Shown here one piece after another: positions 60,809-64,000 of a stretch of 64,000 bases of DNA; positions within the stretch are counted from its first letter, which is position 1, and each line of letters starts with the position of its first letter. Source of the DNA: Cyanobium sp. N.Huapi 1H5 (lineage in GTDB: Bacteria > Cyanobacteriota > Cyanobacteriia > PCC-6307 > Cyanobiaceae); NCBI RefSeq assembly GCF_024345535.1, contig NZ_JAGQBH010000009.1, positions 1 through 64,000 of the forward strand. The letters run 5' to 3'. The notes under the pieces were generated by a model. The model was not told the DNA's origin. It did no database searches and saw nothing but the letters and a program-made list of their open reading frames with translations. The position numbers and the translations under genes were made by a program.

Positions 60809-61975
60809 CTATCTAGCAGCCGTCGCGGCCACCAGGCCCCTGGCCGTGGCCACGATCACCGGCCAGGGGGCCTCGCTGCGCAGCTGGGCGGCCATCACGC
60901 CGCTGGCGGCGGTGGCGAACCCCTGGGCCGTCAGGGCCGCCACCAGGTCAGCCAGCGGCGGGGGGCCCTGTCCCAGCAGGCGGGCGATGGCAGCCACGGG
61001 CCAGCAGCGGGGGGTGGTGGCCGGATCGGCCCGGAGCCGCTCCAGCAGGCGCCGGCCGGCTCGGTCGAGGTGGGCGCCGCCGGCCCCGGCCTCCTGGAGC
61101 ATGGCCGTGAGCGTGGCGGGATCCTGGAGGGGGCCGATCCAGAGGGGGCCGCTCACCGCCAGCGGCGGGACCTCTCCGGATGGCGCCCCGGGGCAGCCGC
61201 AGGGCCGCCACCGCCCCAGCGTCCCCAGGCTCTGCACCTGCTGGTCTCCGCAGCCGTGGCAGTGGGCCACCAGGCCCAGATGCCCCTCCTCGCCGCGGGC
61301 GGGATGGCGCTCCAGCCGCAGGGCGGTGCGGAAGGCCCGTCCTTCACTGAAGCTCAGCAGGGGGGTGATCCCGCGGCCCATCGCCCAGGCGTTGCGGGCC
61401 AGCAGCCCCAGCTGCAGGCGCAGGGCGATCTCCCAGCTGGCGGGGTGGGCCCGGGCGGCGGCCCCGAAACGGCGCAGGGCGGCCTGGCGATCGTGGCCCG
61501 TGGCCGAGCGTCCATCGGTGCTGGCCAGGTAGAGCACCCCGCCGAAGGCCACCGCCTCCAGGGCCAGGGGAACCAGGCCGGCGGGACAGCCGAAGGCGTC
61601 CAGATCCACCAGCTCGAAGCGGCGCCCCGCGACCAGGCAGCCCGCCAGCAGCTGCTGGGCCGTGGCGGTGCCCACCTGCCGTTCCACCGCCGCCGGCAGG
61701 CCGGCGAGATTCCGCTCCAGCAGCGGCAGCCGGTCGGGGTCGGCGTCGTTGGCCCACACCGCCGTGGCGCCCCCTTCGAGGCCATAGCGGAGGGCCCGGA
61801 TGCCGCAGCCCGCCATGCCGTCGAGCACCCGCACGGGCCCGCCCGCCGCCCCGGCGGCCAGGCTGCGGACCAGCAGCACCCCGAAGTCCCTGGCCGGCCG
61901 GGAGCCGGGCCGGAAGAAGCCGTCACCGGTCTCCAGCACGGCCGCCCCTTCGCAATAGTGATCAGGTCCGCTCAC
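60809..61975 (-). CDS. Trm1-like tRNA (guanine-N2) dimethyltransferase
   Basis: 388 residues from a GTG at 61975. Trm1-family features: [36 protein letters not shown] (SAM site), [43 protein letters not shown], and a CHGCG...CGC cysteine group for zinc (~250-275). The family dimethylates G26 of tRNA in eukaryotes and archaea; relatives occur in a few bacteria, including cyanobacteria. It opens a minus-strand run followed by petM and ycf39. Confidence 0.88.
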   Translation of the reverse strand: MSGPDHYCEGAAVLETGDGFFRPGSRPARDFGVLLVRSLAAGAAGGPVRVLDGMAGCGIRALRYGLEGGATAVWANDADPDRLPLLERNLAGLPAAVERQVGTATAQQLLAGCLVAGRRFELVDLDAFGCPAGLVPLALEAVAFGGVLYLASTDGRSATGHDRQAALRRFGAAARAHPASWEIALRLQLGLLARNAWAMGRGITPLLSFSEGRAFRTALRLERHPARGEEGHLGLVAHCHGCGDQQVQSLGTLGRWRPCGCPGAPSGEVPPLAVSGPLWIGPLQDPATLTAMLQEAGAGGAHLDRAGRRLLERLRADPATTPRCWPVAAIARLLGQGPPPLADLVAALTAQGFATAASGVMAAQLRSEAPWPVIVATARGLVAATAAR

Positions 61976-62000
61976 GTCCGGATCCTTGCCGCAGCCATCG

Positions 62001-62960
62001 GTGTCGTCCGCCGACCCCCAGCCTGCCTCCGGGGAGGGCCCGGCGCCGGAGGGGGCCGACTGGGGGGAGCACGCCCTCTGGCACTGGAAGGGCCATGGCT
62101 GCCACTGGCGCCGCCTGGGGGACACCGGGCGGCCGGCCATGGTGCTGCTGCATGGTTTCGGGGCCGGCAGCGGCCACTGGCGCCGCAATGCCGGTGCCTT
62201 GGCGGCGGCGGGGTGGTGCGTCTACGGGCTCGACCTGATCGGCTTCGGCGCCTCCAGCCAGCCGGGGACCCATCGCCATCAGGCCCTCGACAACCGCCTC
62301 TGGTCCCGCCAGGTGCAGGCGTTCCTGGCGGAGGTGGTCGGCGGGCCGGCGGTGCTGGTGGGCCACTCCCTCGGCGGCCTGGTGGCCCTCACCTGCAGCG
62401 TCTTCTTCCCCACGTGGGTGCGGGCCGTGGTGGCGGCCCCCCTTCCCGACCCCAGCCTGCTGATGGCCCAGCGGCGTCCGCCCCGGCGCCGGCCCTGGCG
62501 GCGGCGGCTGAAGCGGCGGGGGATCCAGCTGCTGCTGCGGCTGCTTCCCCTGGAACTGGTGGTGCCCCTGCTGGCCCATTCCCCCCTGCTCGACCTGGGC
62601 ATCCAGTCGGCCTACCACCACCCGGTGATCGGCGACCAGGAGCTGCGGCGGGTGATCGCCCGCCCCGCCAGGCGGCCCAGCGCGGTGCGGGCCCTGCGGG
62701 CGATGAGCATCGGTATGGGCCTGCGGCCGCACCGGGCCACGGCCGTCTCCCTGCTGCAGCGACCGGGGCGCCCCACCCTGCTGATCTGGGGGGGCCAGGA
62801 CCGGCTGGTGCCGGTGGAGGTGGCCCGGCAGTGCCTCGGCCTGCGCAGCGACCTCGTCCTGCACGTGATCGCCCAGTGCGGCCACTGTCCCCATGACGAG
62901 ACCCCCGCCGCCTTCCACGGCGCGGTGCTGCCCTGGCTGGAGCGCCTGGGGACCGGCTGA
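62001..62960 (+). CDS. Alpha/beta hydrolase
   Basis: 319 residues from the GTG at 62001; a TTG at 61986 in frame is the alternative. HRRLGDTGRP..VLLHGFGAGSGHWRRNAGAL gives the oxyanion side, VLVGHSLGGLVALTC the Ser elbow, LIWGGQDRLVPVEVA the Asp and QCGHCPHDETP the His, so the triad is complete. The substrate is unknown; cyanobacterial relatives are called MenH- or epoxide-hydrolase-like. It is divergent from the Trm1-like gene with 25 bp between starts. Confidence 0.85.
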   Translation: MSSADPQPASGEGPAPEGADWGEHALWHWKGHGCHWRRLGDTGRPAMVLLHGFGAGSGHWRRNAGALAAAGWCVYGLDLIGFGASSQPGTHRHQALDNRLWSRQVQAFLAEVVGGPAVLVGHSLGGLVALTCSVFFPTWVRAVVAAPLPDPSLLMAQRRPPRRRPWRRRLKRRGIQLLLRLLPLELVVPLLAHSPLLDLGIQSAYHHPVIGDQELRRVIARPARRPSAVRALRAMSIGMGLRPHRATAVSLLQRPGRPTLLIWGGQDRLVPVEVARQCLGLRSDLVLHVIAQCGHCPHDETPAAFHGAVLPWLERLGTG

Positions 62961-63048
62961 CGGCAGGGCTCACCCCGGCGCGTAGTTTTGGGAGGACCAT
63001 TCCGGTCGCCGTTCCGGTCCCCCGCCGCACCCCGCTCCCGACCCCGAC

Positions 63049-63579
63049 ATGAAGCACACCCTCTCGGTGCTGGTGGAAGACGAATCGGGGGCCCTCAGCC
63101 GCATCTCCGGTCTGTTCGCCCGGCGCGGCTTCAACATCGAGAGCCTGGCGGTGGGGCCGGCCGAGCACCGCGGCATGTCCCGGCTGACGATGGTGGTGGA
63201 AGGGGACGACCGCACCCTCGAGCAGATGACCAAGCAGCTCAACAAGCTGATCAACGTGCTCGGCGTCATCGACCTCTCCACCATCCCCGCCGTGGAGCGG
63301 GAGCTGATGCTGCTGAAGGTGGCGGCGCCGGCGGAGAACCGCGGTGCCATCTTCGATCTGGTGCAGGTGTTCCGGGCCAAGGTGGTGGATGTGGCCGACG
63401 ATGCCCTCACCCTCGAGGTGGTGGGCGACCCGGGCAAGCTGGTGGCCCTGGAGCGCCTGCTCGAGAGCTACGGGATCCTGGAGATCGCCCGCACGGGCAA
63501 GGTGGCCCTGGAGCGGGCCTCGGGGGTGAACACCGAGCTGCTCAAGGCCACCGTCTCCGACAAGCGGGTCCCGGCCTGA
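63049..63579 (+). CDS. ilvN: Acetolactate synthase small (regulatory) subunit
   Basis: 176 residues. An N-terminal ACT domain ([30 protein letters not shown], parts quoted; [11 protein letters not shown]) and a C-terminal domain ([41 protein letters not shown]) are standard for the subunit that gives the synthase valine feedback control in branched-chain amino-acid synthesis. The catalytic ilvB is not in the window. Convergent with the cyclophilin gene. Confidence 0.96.
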   Translation: MKHTLSVLVEDESGALSRISGLFARRGFNIESLAVGPAEHRGMSRLTMVVEGDDRTLEQMTKQLNKLINVLGVIDLSTIPAVERELMLLKVAAPAENRGAIFDLVQVFRAKVVDVADDALTLEVVGDPGKLVALERLLESYGILEIARTGKVALERASGVNTELLKATVSDKRVPA

Positions 63580-63612
63580 AGACAGGCCGGTGGGTTGCCC
63601 CCCCAGGAGACC

Positions 63613-64000
63613 TCAGGGCTTCTTGTTCTGCACCAGGGTGCCGCCCTCGATCACCCGGGCCCGGATCAGCTTGTCCCCCTGCTGGATCCGGTCGATCACG
63701 TCCATCCCCTTGCTGACCCGGCCGAACACCGCGTAACGGCCATCCAGCTCGGGCAAGGCCTGCAGGGCCACATAGAACTGGGCGCTGGCCGAATTGGGAT
63801 CGTTCGAGCGGGCCATGGCCACGGCGCCGCGCTCGTGGCTGAGGGCCAGCTGGCGGGTGACGGTCGGTGAGGTGATCTCCTCCCCGTAGCGGGGCTCCTG
63901 CTGGCCGTCGAGCTTGAGTTCCAGTGGAATGCGCCGGGATTCACCACTGGCCGGGTCGACGTAGCCGCCCGAGCCGTAGTCGCTGGCGGGCACCTTGGGA
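63613..64000 (-). CDS. Cyclophilin-type peptidylprolyl isomerase (5' end outside window)
   Basis: The stop is at 63613 and the frame is open to the window edge, so the N-terminal part lies beyond 64000. The visible ~129 residues carry cyclophilin features: the domain core with [29 protein letters not shown] (parts: [20 protein letters not shown]), [21 protein letters not shown]. These are the FxMAR/SQFFI and YxVFGxV type motifs. Length and any signal peptide cannot be judged. Confidence 0.9.
   Translation of the reverse strand, partial: PKVPASDYGSGGYVDPASGESRRIPLELKLDGQQEPRYGEEITSPTVTRQLALSHERGAVAMARSNDPNSASAQFYVALQALPELDGRYAVFGRVSKGMDVIDRIQQGDKLIRARVIEGGTLVQNKKP

Overview
The window is a GC-rich stretch of a cyanobacterial chromosome, probably the Synechococcus/Cyanobium group. 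PetM of the cytochrome b6f complex, a Ycf39-type protein and a transhydrogenase with split alpha subunits all point to a cyanobacterium. The high GC and short gene spacing fit that group. The strain cannot be named from sequence alone.

Bases 1-4600 carry the end of a large Calx-beta repeat protein with a type I secretion-like C-terminus, then three small exported proteins sharing an unusual C-terminal tag (VPGPLPxxG, an aromatic-SRxLR motif, basic tail). Bases 5.2-23 kb are mostly core genes: a YajQ-family protein, a stomatin-like/NfeD-like pair, a phosphotransacetylase-like protein, map, rplS, tRNA-Trp, tRNA-Asp, gltX, polA, two dTDP-rhamnose genes and cysS.

Bases 22.5-50.3 kb form a large surface-glycan and secretion region. 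Its left half (about 23.8-31.2 kb) looks AT-richer than the core and holds a four-gene run with 4-nt overlaps (TPR-glycosyltransferase, GT4, unknown, sulfotransferase). Its centre (34.8-43.4 kb) is a tightly coupled operon: a two-catalytic-domain glycosyltransferase, a parvulin isomerase, a type I secretion ABC exporter with a cyclic-nucleotide-binding-like domain and a degenerate C39 domain, an HlyD adaptor and a small membrane protein. On the right a small RTX-like protein is encoded with two glycosyltransferases. My reading, which is inference, is that the region builds and exports glycosylated repeat proteins; the Calx-beta protein and the RTX-like protein are candidate cargo.

Bases 50.3-64 kb return to core functions: dxr, a 2Fe-2S protein, a YheT-like hydrolase, pntA1/pntA2/pntB, a lone SF2 helicase, infA, a pseudouridine synthase, ycf39, petM (32 codons), a Trm1-like tRNA methyltransferase, ilvN and a cyclophilin cut by the window end. 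I saw no insertion sequence, prophage, CRISPR array or rRNA.
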